Assembly (NCBI RefSeq): GCF_014356525.2
Contig: NC_052506.1
Span: 11,827,283 to 11,891,282, forward strand
Length of the DNA: 64,000 nt
Source of the DNA: Nilaparvata lugens
Taxonomy: Eukaryota; Arthropoda; Insecta; Hemiptera; Delphacidae
Direction: 5' to 3'
The notes under the pieces were generated by a model that ran no database searches, was not told where the DNA came from, and worked only from the letters and a program-made list of their open reading frames with translations. Made by a program: the position numbers and the translations under genes. Shown one piece after another: positions 10,113-21,327 of the stretch. Every line of letters begins with the position of its first letter. Within the stretch, counting starts at the first letter, position 1.

Positions 10113-11413
10113 ATCTCTGTGCAAAGTGTTAATTTTATTCATAAACTATTGAGTAGGATAAAACTGTTAGGGAGATTCTGTTAGTTAGTTATTTAGTTTG
10201 AAATTACTGATAAATAAATTGTCGGTTAAATTTAAGACAGTTCAGTGCTGTAGTCAGTATCAGTACGGGTATGCAAGGACTCTTTATCAAGTAATGAGGT
10301 ACTTGATTGATTCCCTTGAAAATTGTGTACAGTTGTTAGATATGATTTTTTTTCATGCAAACTTATTTTAAAAGTTAATGTCCATTGTCCAATGTCGGTA
10401 CAATTGTAAGGAACTGACAAATTTCAAAGACTGAAATTGAATGAAAAATTCTACTATTCAAATTGATACTATTCAAAACTTGAACATTAATGACTAAACA
10501 TAAACAAAATAACAAACTTTTTCTATGAATTGTTTAACATTTTGCTCACCTGCCACTCCTGCACAAAACTTCTAGGCTGTGATCCTTATATCGGGAAAAT
10601 GTGACGAATAAGTTGATAGATTTCAGTAAATAACACTATTCTATTTCACAGATTCGAAATTGTTTGGGAGGATTGATAGCAATGTAATAACCAATCTCAA
10701 CTGCAAAGAGAAATTCAATCTGTCATTACAGTATCGCATGTATCCTAATAGCAGTCAACAATTCAATGTCGACCAAATAATTGCTTCGTTTCGAGAGACA
10801 TTTCGCCGAGCATTATTTTCGCTCTGAATGTTCGCAGACATTCGTGCAATCCCATCCTTGCAAAATTCAATTAATTCAGTGAGAGTATTTCATTATATTT
10901 TCCCTTTTAGATGGAATTTTATTCCGTGCGTTGTACGAACGCGGTAATTTCCTTTCTTCCTTTTGTCTCCGGTGCCGAAATTTTATTACCGAGTTTTAAA
11001 CAGAATCAGGTCGTATTTTTTAGACGTTTAATAAACTGGAAAGATTTCTGTTGCGTGGTGATAAGTCGACTTGATAGTGCGGCCGATTTATGTCACTCAG
11101 CACTCTGTTTACAGTCTGACATCTCAGAGATCATAAAAATTTTGCTCTTCTTATGCTATTTGACGGTGAGCAAATTAGTTTCTCAGTCGCATTGCAGGGT
11201 TACGAACTTCATTTAGAATACTGTATGCCAACCACAGAATTCATTTCGTTTTGTGATGCAGGTTTACATTGAGGCTATGACTCTCATCCATAAGTAGGAG
11301 CTATAGTATATTGTATTACAGAATTATACGCAATATATTTCATTTTCTATCTAGTTTACTAGAAATCTCATTGTTCTTGGTGTTCTGTAAAGGTGATATA
11401 CAGAGATATACGC
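10113..11413. other. No gene recognised; unassigned open frame 10911-11216
   Basis: An ATG frame of 101 codons at 10911-11216 is preceded by a pyrimidine-rich 'ttttcccttttag' that would suit a 3' splice site. The peptide is Cys/Phe/Leu-rich with no domain I recognise. I do not call it a gene. The rest is AT-rich. Confidence 0.25.
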
Positions 11414-11538
11414 GCCGCGAACATGAGCAATTCACTTCTAATCAGCTGACTATATTTGTATTTTTACAGAAACGGTAAGATACAGATATAGAAAGCTTGG
11501 CATCAGCTGGTTAAAAGTGAATTGCTCATGTTCGCGGC
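11414..11538. repeat. 125-bp inverted repeat
   Basis: The left arm 'gccgcgaacatgagcaattc' pairs with the right arm 'gaattgctcatgttcgcggc' perfectly over 20 bases. Pairing continues through 'actt' and, after a gap, 'tcagctga' with 'tcagctgg'. The loop is AT-rich. It is a MITE-like hairpin with no clear target duplication. Confidence 0.85.
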
Positions 11539-13681
11539 TTAAGGAGACCTGCGGTAAGAATCCACCCAACGTGGTGGTACACAAGTAGCTAAAGTTCAGC
11601 CTGGTCTACAACTTTCGTGTAGTGGAAGAAGGGATTATTCTATGATATGAATCTATTCTATGAGATCAATCTCTTACAATAGAGGGCGGTCGGTTTGAAT
11701 GAGCCTTCATATTGAAAAACAGGCATAGAGTAGGTAACGTTCTTATGTTGGTAGGAATGTAACGAGATGGATTCGCTCTTTGATATCAAGGAAATTGAAA
11801 ATTCATTTTACAAGGGATGTGCCAACGATTCCAGTCGAGAGTAAAGCTATTGTTTTTTTCCTCCGTTCGGATATTCATTCTTTCGGAAGAGATTTCATTG
11901 AAATTCCGAAGCTCACATCTGGTAGGTTTCAGCCGAAACGAAGTATCGAGTAACGCTCAGGTTCATCCAGGGGATCTGTTCAGTGTCTTTTTCTCCTTGA
12001 GAATTCCATTCGTTCGCGTTTGACTCCTGGATTTCGCAATTCCAAGTAATTGGATCCTCTGCGCTGCCTTTTTTCATCGGATAAGACGGCATTCATTGTT
12101 ATAGTTATTCAACTTCTTTTCCGTCTAATTAAAATAAAAAGGGAAGGGAGTGCACCTTGAAAATTCATCAGCATCTCTCGTAAAATTCTTCTTCAGCCAA
12201 GTTTTAAGTGCTTATTCAGTTATAGGATTCTTCCATTTCAAACTCAATTTCAATCCAAGGAAACTCATTTCTCAGTAATAGCATTTTTGCTATATATGTT
12301 CCTCAATAACTTATTGAATATTACTTTCTAAAATTGGACTCAGCGGAATAGTGGGAGATATGCGCCTTGCAAAACGCATCTAAATTGGATTCAACTTTAA
12401 ATTTTGAAATTCTTAAAATCTTTTATTTATTATCAATCTAACTTTTCCATAATTGAAGAGACTTGAAATGTTGTCAAAAATCAACTTTATTTAATTAAAA
12501 AATAATATTTTAGAGGAGTATGCTTTTGTGTGTGCTCACACATCATCAGCTGTAAGTTACAGTAGATTTCAGAAGCTTATTCATTTAATTTTGTTCACAT
12601 CTAACAGTTAATGAGTCTGAAGAGATAACATTGAACCTGGAAATTCTAGTATTGAATACAATAATATTACAGTAGTAGTAAAAATTTCTGCTCATTGTAT
12701 GTTTTATTCATTTTTATAAAATAACTTGATTTTGTTATTTGTATTGCCTCTTAATTCGTCCATACCATTTCAATAAATCCAGATGCTTTGTAGTGGGGGT
12801 GAGGGCTGGGATACATAGATTTCGGGGAATGGCAACCCCTACAGAATGTATAAAAAATGTCATAGCCATTTGTCACGTATACGACTTTTGGAAATACTGA
12901 AATGGGATGGAAGAGACCAAAACCGTATTTATTAATTCAACGGTAGTGACCCTTGAAACAAGATGATTTTAGAAAAGTAATGGCTTTTGTTATTGGTTCG
13001 CTGGCAGCCGGTATTGAACAGCATAGGAACATGAGTGTTAATATTTCAGGATGGGGCGTCTTCCAGAAAAGTCCATAACTCTGTCGCGTGTAGTGTGCCA
13101 GGGATGGAGGTTGCGTCCCTGTGGATGCCGGGGTCCATATATTGAATAAAGAAGGGGGCGTGGGGGCTCATGGTCCCGGGGGCACATAAATTTCATTGCC
13201 CTGGTCCTTTGGGTCGAAATCGAACAGTTGTCACAGATCGGGTTGGGTGGAGAGGAGGGTGGGGTTTGGAATTTGCAGTCGCCTCTCTGTGGACTGTTTG
13301 CAGCCCGAGGGTTTTCCGGTTAATCAATCGCTTTCAAAATTCAATTTGTGTGTCATACAATTCAACAAAAGCCGAATAAATCCAAACTATTGTGCTGTGC
13401 AGGGCGTGATTGCATTAATGGTACAATAATTGATACGGTCATCTTGGATAATAGGTGGAGCACCGTACAGAGACTGCTGTTAAAGGTCCATTACTACCAC
13501 ATGCCCCTATAGCGCATCAATATTATATCTCAATCTATATTAATTTGTGTTGCATCCCATCAATTCACATTGTGAGCCTTGCTTTGAACTGTTCTTTTTC
13601 TCGCTAAGCACAACTCTGTTCCATAGCAATGTATGTCTGCTAGCACAAACAATTATACTTGGGTGCGAACAGAACGAGTAA
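11539..13681. other. No gene recognised; GC-richer patch about 13030-13330
   Basis: 12463-12483 carries 'gacttgaaatgttgtcaaaa', which recurs in the palindrome at 15308-15436, so a piece of that dispersed repeat is present. The 13030-13330 patch is G-rich ('gggttgggtggagaggaggg') and has overlapping short frames without motifs. Nothing else was matched. Confidence 0.35.
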
Positions 13682-13844
13682 GGCTACACACTCATCGATT
13701 TTTGGACGTACGATTTTTTGCCGTCCTTACACATTCTATTAGATTAAACATATGATGTTTGTCAAGTTCCGTTTAATCTCATAGAATTCACAAGGACGGC
13801 AAAATATCGTACGAACAAAAATCGATGTGTGTGTGTGCAGGGCT
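13682..13844. mobile_element. MITE, 163 bp, flanked by TAA
   Basis: The left end 'ggctacacactcatcgattt' and the right end 'aaatcgatgtgtgtgtgtgc' plus 'agggct' form an imperfect terminal inverted repeat. TAA lies immediately outside both ends (13679-13681 and 13845-13847), which fits a 3-bp target duplication of the PIF/Harbinger type. The inner part is a hairpin with 'ttctattagattaaac' and a 'tttgtcaagttccgtttaat' arm, shared with the MITE at 4087-4274. Confidence 0.75.
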
Positions 13845-13847
13845 TAA

Positions 13848-13970
13848 GGCTACACACTCATCGATTTTTGGAGGTACGATTTTTTGCCGTCCTTATTAGA
13901 TTAAACAGATTATGTTCGGCAAGCTCCTTTAAATCTGATAGAATTCATAAGGACGACAGAAAATCTAACG
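13848..13970. mobile_element. Second, right-truncated copy of the same MITE
   Basis: It begins right after the shared TAA with 'ggctacacactcatcgattt' and follows the first copy through 'gattttttgccgtcctta' and 'gaattcataaggacga'. It lacks the right terminal repeat and ends near 13970, again followed by TAA. It may be a tandem insertion or a duplication with deletion. Confidence 0.7.
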
Positions 13971-15231
13971 TAATAATTCTATAAACCATTTATTATTTTG
14001 GAGTAATATGAGGTTGAAGAGTGTAGTCGTGGGAATACAGATGTACATTTTTCTTAGCTTCTTGTGATTCAAGTCACAAATAAATTCATCATTAGTGGTT
14101 TGGTTGAAGTTGGTAGGCGCATCATTCACCTCGCAGGCATCCAGTGATGTTTGATAAGTTAAATCCACGTTGTCGGTTGAACTTTATATCTTGTAAATCC
14201 CCCGAGGAAATAGAGCAGGCTGGATATTGCTTGGAAAATTGTAACCCCATGAAACTAATGGCAGATCAAACTTTCATCCGTTCACTTCGGCGAAGGACTT
14301 GGAACGCTCTATCTTGATAGGGGCCATGTGTGCTGTGCTGCTCCTAACGATCGTGATAAACTTTAAGATTTTGATGTGGGCATGGTTTGATGTGAGAGAC
14401 GGTGAGCGCTCTATTCTAACAGCTCACTCTTTCTCTCCTTCAGCGGCAACACATGGATATTAGCCCTTGAACACTCCTATATGCGTATCTGTAACTTAAT
14501 CGAAGATCAAATTTTTAGTTTTAGGTAGTACATCTTCCATTCCGAATCAAAAAAGTGGAACAAACGGCTAATGTTCAAAATTGTAAAAGGAGGCTAGTGT
14601 TCTGAAGGCCTACAACGTATAGCCGTCAGTCTCCTCACCGATTATACAAAGCTTGTGTTTAATATAATTTTCTGAAAAACATTGTAATTTTTAATTGTCT
14701 TGCTCTTATAAGCAGCCACTACTTGGTAACCATATTGCATTCCATCAATCATGTACAAGTATAAAAAATTGTGAATAAATAGAGTTAGTAGGGGAGCAGA
14801 CCAAAAAATAACTCCATAAGCCATAGTGTTAACATAATGTACCTTTTCCTAGAGATCCATCCAACCGATCAACCTGAGATCATGAACACTGAATAACATT
14901 ATCTTTTTTCAGTTTTCAACCATTTTTTTAGCTAATATGATTTTTTCTATGACTGCTCGAAAACACAGTATTGAATTAAAAAAAGGCATATAAAATGGGA
15001 TTTTCAAATTATTTCTAAATTTCCTCTCGCTAAAGTGTTCATAATAGTGCTAAGGAGTACTGTACAAAATTTTAGACGTCTACCTCAAAGGGTTCCTGAG
15101 AAAAATGTACATAAGTTAACATTACGGCTTACAGAGTTTTTTTTTTGGTCTGCCCCCCTTTTCTTCAGTAGTCCTCGATTCTGCTTTATTCTTCAACTTG
15201 TGTTTTGAGTCATGACTCAGGTAATCCAGTC
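13971..15231. other. No gene recognised
   Basis: A moderately GC-richer part at about 14180-14470 has no motif. The rest is AT-rich. No repeat was matched elsewhere in the window. Confidence 0.4.
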
Positions 15232-15619
15232 AGCTACTTTCGAACTATTGATTCTTGATTGAGATCAGTCGATTGTGTTGCTTGTATCAGGTACAATCTT
15301 GATTGGAGAGACTTGAAATGTTGTCAAAAAATCCACTTTATTCATTTTAATAAAAATTATTATTCCATTCGAAAATGCTGCTGTAAAATAATATTTTTTT
15401 TTTAAAAAGTGGATATTTTGACAACATTTCAAGTCTTGTCATTTATGGAAAAATTCCACAACATCAATATTCAAGCTACAAACTTACAATATTGATGTTT
15501 TTATCACAAATTCAATCTATTCCATGTTACACAGAGAGATTATTCCAATCAAGTTGATTGTTGATCCAAGAAAAACAATCGACTGATCTCAATCAAGAAT
15601 CAATAATTCCAGAGTAGCT
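15232..15619. repeat. Nested palindrome, about 388 bp
   Basis: The outer arms run from 'attgattcttgattgagatc' with 'agtcgattgt' on the left to 'acaatcgactgatctcaatc' with 'aagaatcaat' on the right, and extend imperfectly to about 90 bp. Inside sits a second inverted repeat (15308-15436) with arms 'acttgaaatgttgtcaaaa' and 'ttttgacaacatttcaagt'. Part of the inner arm recurs at about 12463. This suggests one foldback element within another. Confidence 0.8.
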
Positions 15620-16523
15620 ATCACAATTTGAATCTATTCCATGTCACACAGAGAAAAAGTTGGTTATAAACGAGGATGCTGTCAAGTAAATGATCACGCT
15701 ACATAAAAATTGTCGAAATTTATATGACTGCAATCCGAAATAATAAGCAACCGCAAATCATTTTTATGATGTGCAGCAAGTTTTCAATCAATTCACCGTG
15801 ATGCAGTTGTAAAATAAAAATGTGGAAGACCAGAGTGTGGTGGTCTTCATGAATAAGTGCAGAACGGTATCGGACTTACGATTTATTATTCTTGTAGAGA
15901 ACAATTCGTCTTGTACTTGTTCCATATCTTGTACCAGCTTGTTCTCGATGCTGCAGCGCAGTGCAATATTGTTCACTTCCTCTCTTCATCATCTCTGATG
16001 TTCCCCACATCTATATTTCACAGATCTATAGTTATAGACGTTTTGCGTCGGTATATAATGCTAAGGACGTTGTTGGCAAAACCGCGTGATCTTCTCTCTT
16101 CTTCCCACTCATCCTCAACATCCTCCTCTTATTCTTGTCCTTCTCCAGCCTGGAACCCACTCCGGCGTCTCTATATTTACATGCCAGCAAATCTAGAAAC
16201 TGGAAATATGCCAACGGTATGTACTGGAAGCGTCTCTGATTTGGTTCCTTTGTGTTCTCCTTAAGACTACTCCTTTGTCTGGAATAATCGCTGTTTCTGC
16301 AGAAATTCGTCCATTTTTCGTTCCAGCTGCATTCATCAGCCAGGACACCTGGCCAAGTCCTGTTGCTTGGCACCCAGAATTCTGGACATGTCCTTTTCTC
16401 ATGCTATCGAGCTGAGTATATTATTATAGATCTCAATATATTTCGATTATTATAGTGGAAATTGGTCTGTTTGAAGTGCAAAGTGAAATCTTAACCTCAT
16501 TCTTTCATGAAACTTTTATTTGT
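15620..16523. other. No gene recognised; opposing open frames 15857-16373
   Basis: Frames of 135 codons (plus, 15857-16264) and 113 codons (minus, 16032-16373) overlap antisense to each other, so at most one could be real. The plus frame has a Ser-rich run. The minus frame is Lys/Arg-rich. I recognise neither. The region is slightly GC-richer than its flanks. Confidence 0.25.
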
Positions 16524-16632
16524 AAAAATTTGGAAGAAGACAGTTTTGGGCTATGCCTGTTGTCTTTTCCCAATCATATCATATATCATTTTTATGATTT
16601 GTAATTGTCAATGAAATAATAATAATAATAAC
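16524..16632 (+). repeat. Retroelement 3' tail with hairpin, ending in (AAT)n
   Basis: 'aaaatttggaagaagacag' then 'ttttgggctatgcctgttgt' and 'cttttcccaatcat' give the AAATTTGG lead, the GGGCT...GCCTG loop and the CCC side of a hairpin shared by at least four other plus-strand sites. The tail 'aataataataataa' runs directly into the inverted TTA run of the next element. Confidence 0.65.
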
Positions 16633-17345
16633 TATTATTATTATTATTATTATTATTATTATCATTTCATTCATCACATGACAAGTGAGTGTTAATTGCA
16701 GTCAAATTCGGCCTTTGGCAAGACTTTGGTGCATTACTAAACTGGAATGTTCAAAAATGATCTCACAATGGATGCTGTGCTGAGAACAACTGATTTTTCC
16801 ATGGCATATTTTGCACTTTTCGATATTCCCATCTGACAAAGATTTGCTGACACTTTTTTAGTTACAACTCCAACCGTGGAGATAATGACAGAAACAATAA
16901 TTGTGACCTTTTCTTGCATCCAGACATCCTTGATCTCAGCAACCAAGGGAAGGTACTTGGAGACCTTTTCATTATACTGGTCCAAGTTGTGGCAGCATGG
17001 TATGCCAACATCTATTAGTGTTGTTTCCTTGGCTACCTTATCCATGAGGATGATATCTGGCCTATTATGAGCAACTGTTCTGTCTGTCAGCACCGACCGA
17101 TCCCAATATAACTTATGTGTCTCATTCTCCAAGACTGGGGATGGCTTGTACGAGTAGTAGGGCAGCTTCTGATTGATGATTTGGTACTTCAGAGCAAGGT
17201 CCTGATGCAAGATCCCAGCTACTGCATTGTGGCGCTTCAAATAGTCAGTAGCTGCCAGTGATTGACATGCCGACATGATGTGCTGAATAGTCTCAGGTGC
17301 CAAGACACAACGTCTGCATGAATCATTATTTATAGGCAGCTTCAT
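16633..17345 (-). mobile_element. 5'-truncated R4/Dong-like non-LTR retrotransposon in a TAA repeat
   Basis: Minus-strand element. The coding part (17345 down to 16737) is followed by about 75 bp of 3' UTR ending in a run of TAA (plus strand TTA, 16633-16662). On its 5' side the coding sequence abuts another TAA run (plus strand 17346-17399) directly, with no upstream domains. Dong, in the R4 clade, is known to insert into TAA repeats and to carry a TAA tail. The structure here matches that behaviour. Truncation leaves only the C-terminal quarter or less of the usual ORF. The tail meets the (AAT)n tail of a plus-strand element, so two retroelements lie tail to tail. Confidence 0.75.
16737..17345 (-). 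pseudogene. C-terminal reverse transcriptase fragment: CCHC finger plus restriction-like endonuclease
   Basis: An uninterrupted 202-codon frame, the longest in the window. Residues C10, C13, H22 and C27 form a CCHC zinc finger ('CRRC' then 'ETIQHIMSAC'). 'LKRHNAVAGILHQ' follows at 36-48. 'RPDIIL' at 95-100 and D112 in 'LIDVGIP' give the PD-x14-D core of the restriction-like endonuclease found downstream of the polymerase in R2, R4/Dong and NeSL-type elements. This domain nicks target DNA during target-primed reverse transcription. The polymerase domain is missing and the apparent ATG sits at the truncation point, so it is not an authentic start. The frame is intact, which suggests a fairly young insertion. 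The clade call (R4/Dong) uses the motif layout plus the TAA target. R2-like is the alternative. Confidence 0.85.
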
Positions 17346-17367
17346 TATATTATTATTATTATTATTA

Positions 17368-17398
<31 letters not shown>

Positions 17399-17399
17399 G
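17346..17399. repeat. (ATT)n microsatellite
   Basis: About 54 bases of TAT/TTA repeat with two interruptions. It flanks the 5' junction of the Dong-like fragment and is the same repeat type as its 3' tail, consistent with insertion inside a pre-existing TAA array. Confidence 0.9.
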
Positions 17400-17790
17400 C
17401 CGATTCTCAATCTTTATCAAGATATTATTTTTAAATAGTCTATTAGGTGTCTCATAAAAGTCGTACTGATTTGGATGTTGAAAATGGAAAAGGATTTCTG
17501 TATCAAGCTGATTATTAAATACCCTTTCCATCATCTCACAGTATGATGCGAATCAACATTCCTTGATAAGAGATTCCTTGTGAGGAAAATGCATTCCCCG
17601 GAAACGAACTTGTTGAAAACTTGTGGATAGGAATGAAGGGTTAGGTGGAAGGGTTATCTGTGAGTGGGGGCTCTCAATTCAAGCTGGCTAATAAAGTCCA
17701 TTCCCAGAACCCTTTTTTAATTCAGGGAAACTGAGTTCCGAATCCATCACCGTTCATGGATGAAAAGATCATCGTGATTTTAGCTCACTA
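17400..17790. other. No gene recognised
   Basis: AT-rich sequence without a frame, motif or matched repeat. Confidence 0.45.
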
Positions 17791-18540
17791 GAGAGAGAGA
17801 GAGATTCAGATTCAGATTCAGATTCCTTTATTCATGTGTTTAACAAAACATAAATCAACTTACGTTCTAGCGTTAAAAATAAATACCAGTTGCGGTAAAA
17901 TGACATGGTGAATCATATTAAACTAATGTTCTACAATAATATTGAGCAGGAAAAATGATGAAAAATGCAAATTCAAGGTACTACTGTAATGTTTTCACAT
18001 GAAACGGTGAAGTTTGGACCTTAAGAAGTCCATTCTCAGAGAGGGTATCAAGGATACCTTCCCCTTCAGCACTTAACCGTAAAAAAATAAAGTTAAAAAT
18101 TCAAACGAAATGTTTTGTCTAAGCGAAAAAAAATTAAGACTGAAAATATCGATAAGTAAAAACCAAATCATAGAAACGATAAATCATTCAGAGTTGAATC
18201 AATTAACAGAGAAGAGTAAATAATAATAAGGATAAAAATAAAGAAAAAGTTAATTCCCAATAATTAGAAAATCGATATGATATAATAATTGGAATAATGA
18301 GGGAGTGGAAGTTATTATTAGAAAAGAGATTTGTTGATTTAAATCCGAAAATAATGTTAATAACAAAGGGAAATTATTGTACAAAAGAGATTAGTTTATG
18401 TATGTAACAAGATAATATGATTATGAAAGTTCATGAAGAAATAATAATAATTCTAATTAGGGAATAATAAAGGGGAAATTATAATACAAAAGAGAGGGCA
18501 AGGGATATAGAATGTGAGAGAGAGAGAGAGAGTTGATCGA
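17791..18540 (-). repeat. Probable LINE 3' end (minus strand) in GA-rich sequence
   Basis: On the minus strand, 'gaataaaggaatctgaatct' and further 'gaatct' units end at 17806 beside a GAGAGA run (17791-17806). A polyadenylation-like AATAAA followed by short repeats is the usual LINE tail. Upstream (to about 18540) the minus strand is T-rich with no coding sequence and ends at another (GA)n run at 18519-18532. The body is too decayed to classify. Confidence 0.4.
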
Positions 18541-18610
18541 GTCTTTGTATGGATGTAACGTATGTTGGGTTTCCATAGATCATTTTCCAATAAACAGCAT
18601 GTGTAAGAAG

Positions 18611-18934
18611 TAAATTCTCCCCTAAAGTAGAAATAAAATTACAATAATTTCAGAGATACACCTGTTTTATAATTTTGAGTCCACCGTTGAAATAATTTCA
18701 GTTTCAAGTGTGATAGCTATCTGTATTTTAATTCAATTCCAATTTCATCTGAATATTAGCTTTCAACAACATGATGTAAATTCACCCCTTGAAGTAGAAA
18801 TAAAATTACAATAATTTAAGAGATAAACCTGATTTGCAGTCCACCTTTGAAATATTTTCAGTATCAAGTGGGATAGCTATCTGTATTTCAATTCAATTTT
18901 AATTTGATGTGAATATTAGCTTTCAACAACATGT
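18611..18934. repeat. 166-bp tandem duplication
   Basis: Units 18611-18776 and 18777-18934 share 'agtagaaataaaattacaat', 'tgatagctatctgtatttt' (with small changes) and 'gaatattagctttcaacaac'. A few substitutions and one deletion separate them. Confidence 0.9.
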
Positions 18935-20214
18935 TCTTATCACTATTGCTTATCATGTTATTACCCCATTTAATTATTGAATTCAAATGTTTTTCAAGTT
19001 GATTTTTAGTGTCAAAAAGCACGAACTACTAATCCTGTTTTTACCGTTGATGAATGTTTCATTCATGAATTTATTGATTGGATTTTATTTGCGACTTCCC
19101 AATGTATTACAGTGCAATAATTAAGGGTAGATTGATCAGTTTTCTGTACGGTGAAAAATCCATTTACTTTCCAATATCACACTATTAAAATCATGAAAAT
19201 GATTGTTGATAGAAATCACGATGAATCATTTTCAAATTCATCCTATCAAAATTGTAATTTTCGTCATAATTGCTTTTTTCCAAGAGCATCCAATTATGTA
19301 GAATCGAATATAATTTGCATCACTCAACTGTAAATAATTCGTTTGTGATTATAATCGCGCGCACCGTTGATTACTCATTTTTGTGCGTTTACACTTTCGA
19401 TATAAATTGAAGAAATGTCCTTCGAATTTCGGCTCATTGCTTTTGGACCGATGTGATCGACTGCGCGATATTTGAAAGTAAAAAAGCCCTTCCTCTCGAA
19501 ATCGTTATGCAATTAATCGATGATGTAAAACTTTTTGTTTGGAAAGTCGGTTACGTGCTGTGTTGAATATCTGTATTTACTCGGGGTTGTGTGTTGTCAT
19601 TGTTTGCTGGTCGCGAATAGCTGGCGGGCGGACGGGCGGACGCTCGTTCAGCCGAATAAAAATCAAAACATTGCTCAGCTTTGCCAGCCGCTTTATTTTT
19701 GCAGGTTAAAAGAACATGTTACGAGAAAATACCCTACTGAAAAAATGTAATGCGTTTCTCGTGTTGATTTACAAAAAGCAACGGACATTTCATCTGTGTT
19801 ATAATCAAGGAACAGATCGGCTGTCTTCCAAATCTCAGAATTTAATCGAGTATCAAGTTGTCCAGTTGAGGAATCTTATCCAAATAGCGTTGTTAGCAGA
19901 GGGGAACCGTTGTTGATATAACAAATAGCAAACAGATTTCATAACCGCAGCTTTTCCGCTGGCAAATTTCCCAGAAAACATGAAATTTCTGTTCATTGCT
20001 GGATATAACTCTGAAATATTTCCATTCCCTTATAAAGCATGATTGTCATGTTTCATTGCTCCACTCTTGTATCGGTGATACTGTGTGATTGAAATCTGAT
20101 AACAGATTCATTCTCTTGCATGAAGAAGTATGTGAGTTGGACGGGTTTGTTTTTGTGGAAAGTTTTAATAAAAGTTTTTACTTTCACAATCGAGATGTTA
20201 GTGTACTCATGCAT
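18935..20214. other. No gene recognised; GC-richer patch about 19440-19700
   Basis: The patch contains 'ggcgggcggacgggcggac' at 19622-19640. Short frames at 19535-19750 and 19716-19916 show no domain. The remaining sequence is AT-rich. Confidence 0.35.
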
Positions 20215-20640
20215 CTATCAGGGTGTCCACGCGGCGGAAAACCCGGGAAATTCAGGAATTGTACGTGAATTTCATTTGGGCGGGAAAAGTACGGATCGTT
20301 TTACAGTAGAAAAAACCTATTTTTTGGACATTTGATTAATTTGAATATAGTTTGGTGTTTTAATTTCTCTAAATTCAAAATGTTTAGCTTATATATATTT
20401 TTGGACGAAAATTGAACTTGAACGTTTCACAGTAGAAACATAACCTATTTTTTGGACATTTTATTAATTTATCAAAATTTGGGAATGGACTAGTTTTGGG
20501 CCAAACCTGTTGTTCCTTCCTATTCATATTTATATGATATGTGATTCTGTCCACGAATAAATAAATAATTAAATAAATAAATTGTACGGGAATTTTGTCG
20601 AGATACGGGAATTATTTTATAATAAATTTTTTGACACTTC
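20215..20640 (+). repeat. Dispersed repeat split by a retroelement tail
   Basis: The left part (20217-20300) holds 'cagggtgtccacgcggcgga' and 'aaacccgggaaattcaggaa'. After a block in between, similar 'attgtacgggaatttt' and 'gagatacgggaattat' text resumes at 20581. The intervening block contains two copies of 'acctattttttggacatt' (about 20320 and 20442) and a hairpin tail (20427-20583). A later insertion into an older repeat is the simplest reading. Confidence 0.5.
20427..20583 (+). repeat. Retroelement 3' tail with hairpin
   Basis: 'aacataacctattttttgga' is followed by 'aaaatttgggaatggac', 'ttttgggccaaacctgttgt' and 'tccttcc'. It ends in 'aataaataaataattaaata'. The same order (aacataacctattttt, AAATTTGGGAA, hairpin, A-rich tail) occurs at 34531-34680. 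Confidence 0.7.
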
Positions 20641-21054
20641 TGTCAACTAGCTAATTGTATATTAATTATAATACTGAAGAACAGAGTTGAAATTCAGCCG
20701 GTGAATGAGTGGTGTATTATAGTCTGTGTAAAATAAGTTGAGACTTGGCTCTCCTTCCGAAGAAATTACAAGGTTGCCAATTCGTGTAAAATTGCAACTT
20801 TCTCAAATTTCCAATTCAACGTCAGAATTGGATGTAGAAGATCATCCCCGATATCCTAGTAGTGCTAAAAAAGTTTCAGGGTTGAAGGAACAAAAGGAAA
20901 TTTAGCTTTTATGATAAAATTGGAAACATCGCGAAGATTTGTTTTTCTTTTGAATATCATTTCTCCAAGAAATTTTAAAGTTAGGAGAGCGGCTGCATGT
21001 GTACCAAATTGTATGCTAAAGGCAGACAATTTTCAAGATAAATTTGACTATTAC
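20641..21054. other. No gene recognised
   Basis: AT-rich. No motif or matched repeat. The last 7 bases are the left target duplication of the MITE that follows. Confidence 0.45.
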
Positions 21055-21327
21055 CATAGAGAAATGATAGCATAAGTAGATATCCTATGGTATAGGGCGT
21101 TTATGTCGCAACTTTTACTGTTATCCCAAGCCGATAGTTCACGTATATCTTTCATGTGCAGCAATGTGACGCTGGTAGTCTCTCAAATTGTGCCGTTCAT
21201 ACACTCACCCCAACAAAACAGTAAAAATTGACAATAATCGACAGTAAACGGCTTGAGATAACAGTAAAAGTTGCGACATAAGTTCCTATACCATGGGATA
21301 TCTACTTACGCTATTGTTTTCTCTATG
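21055..21327 (-). mobile_element. CATAGAG MITE, copy 1, with 7-bp target duplication
   Basis: The ends are 'catagagaaatgatagcata' and 'acgctattgttttctctatg'. Inverted repeats of about 90 bp run inward through 'gtcgcaacttttactgttat' and 'ataacagtaaaagttgcgac'. The 7-mer 'ctattac' flanks both sides (21048-21054 and 21328-21334). The unique middle is inverted relative to the copies at 50046-50310 and 63023-63297. No coding capacity. CA...TG ends with a 7-bp duplication fit P-like or Dada-like elements better than hAT (8 bp), but this is tentative. Confidence 0.9.

Noticed and set aside
15857..16373. Opposing frames of 135 and 113 codons as genes
   Set aside because: They are antisense to each other, have no domain and lie in slightly GC-richer sequence where long chance frames are expected.
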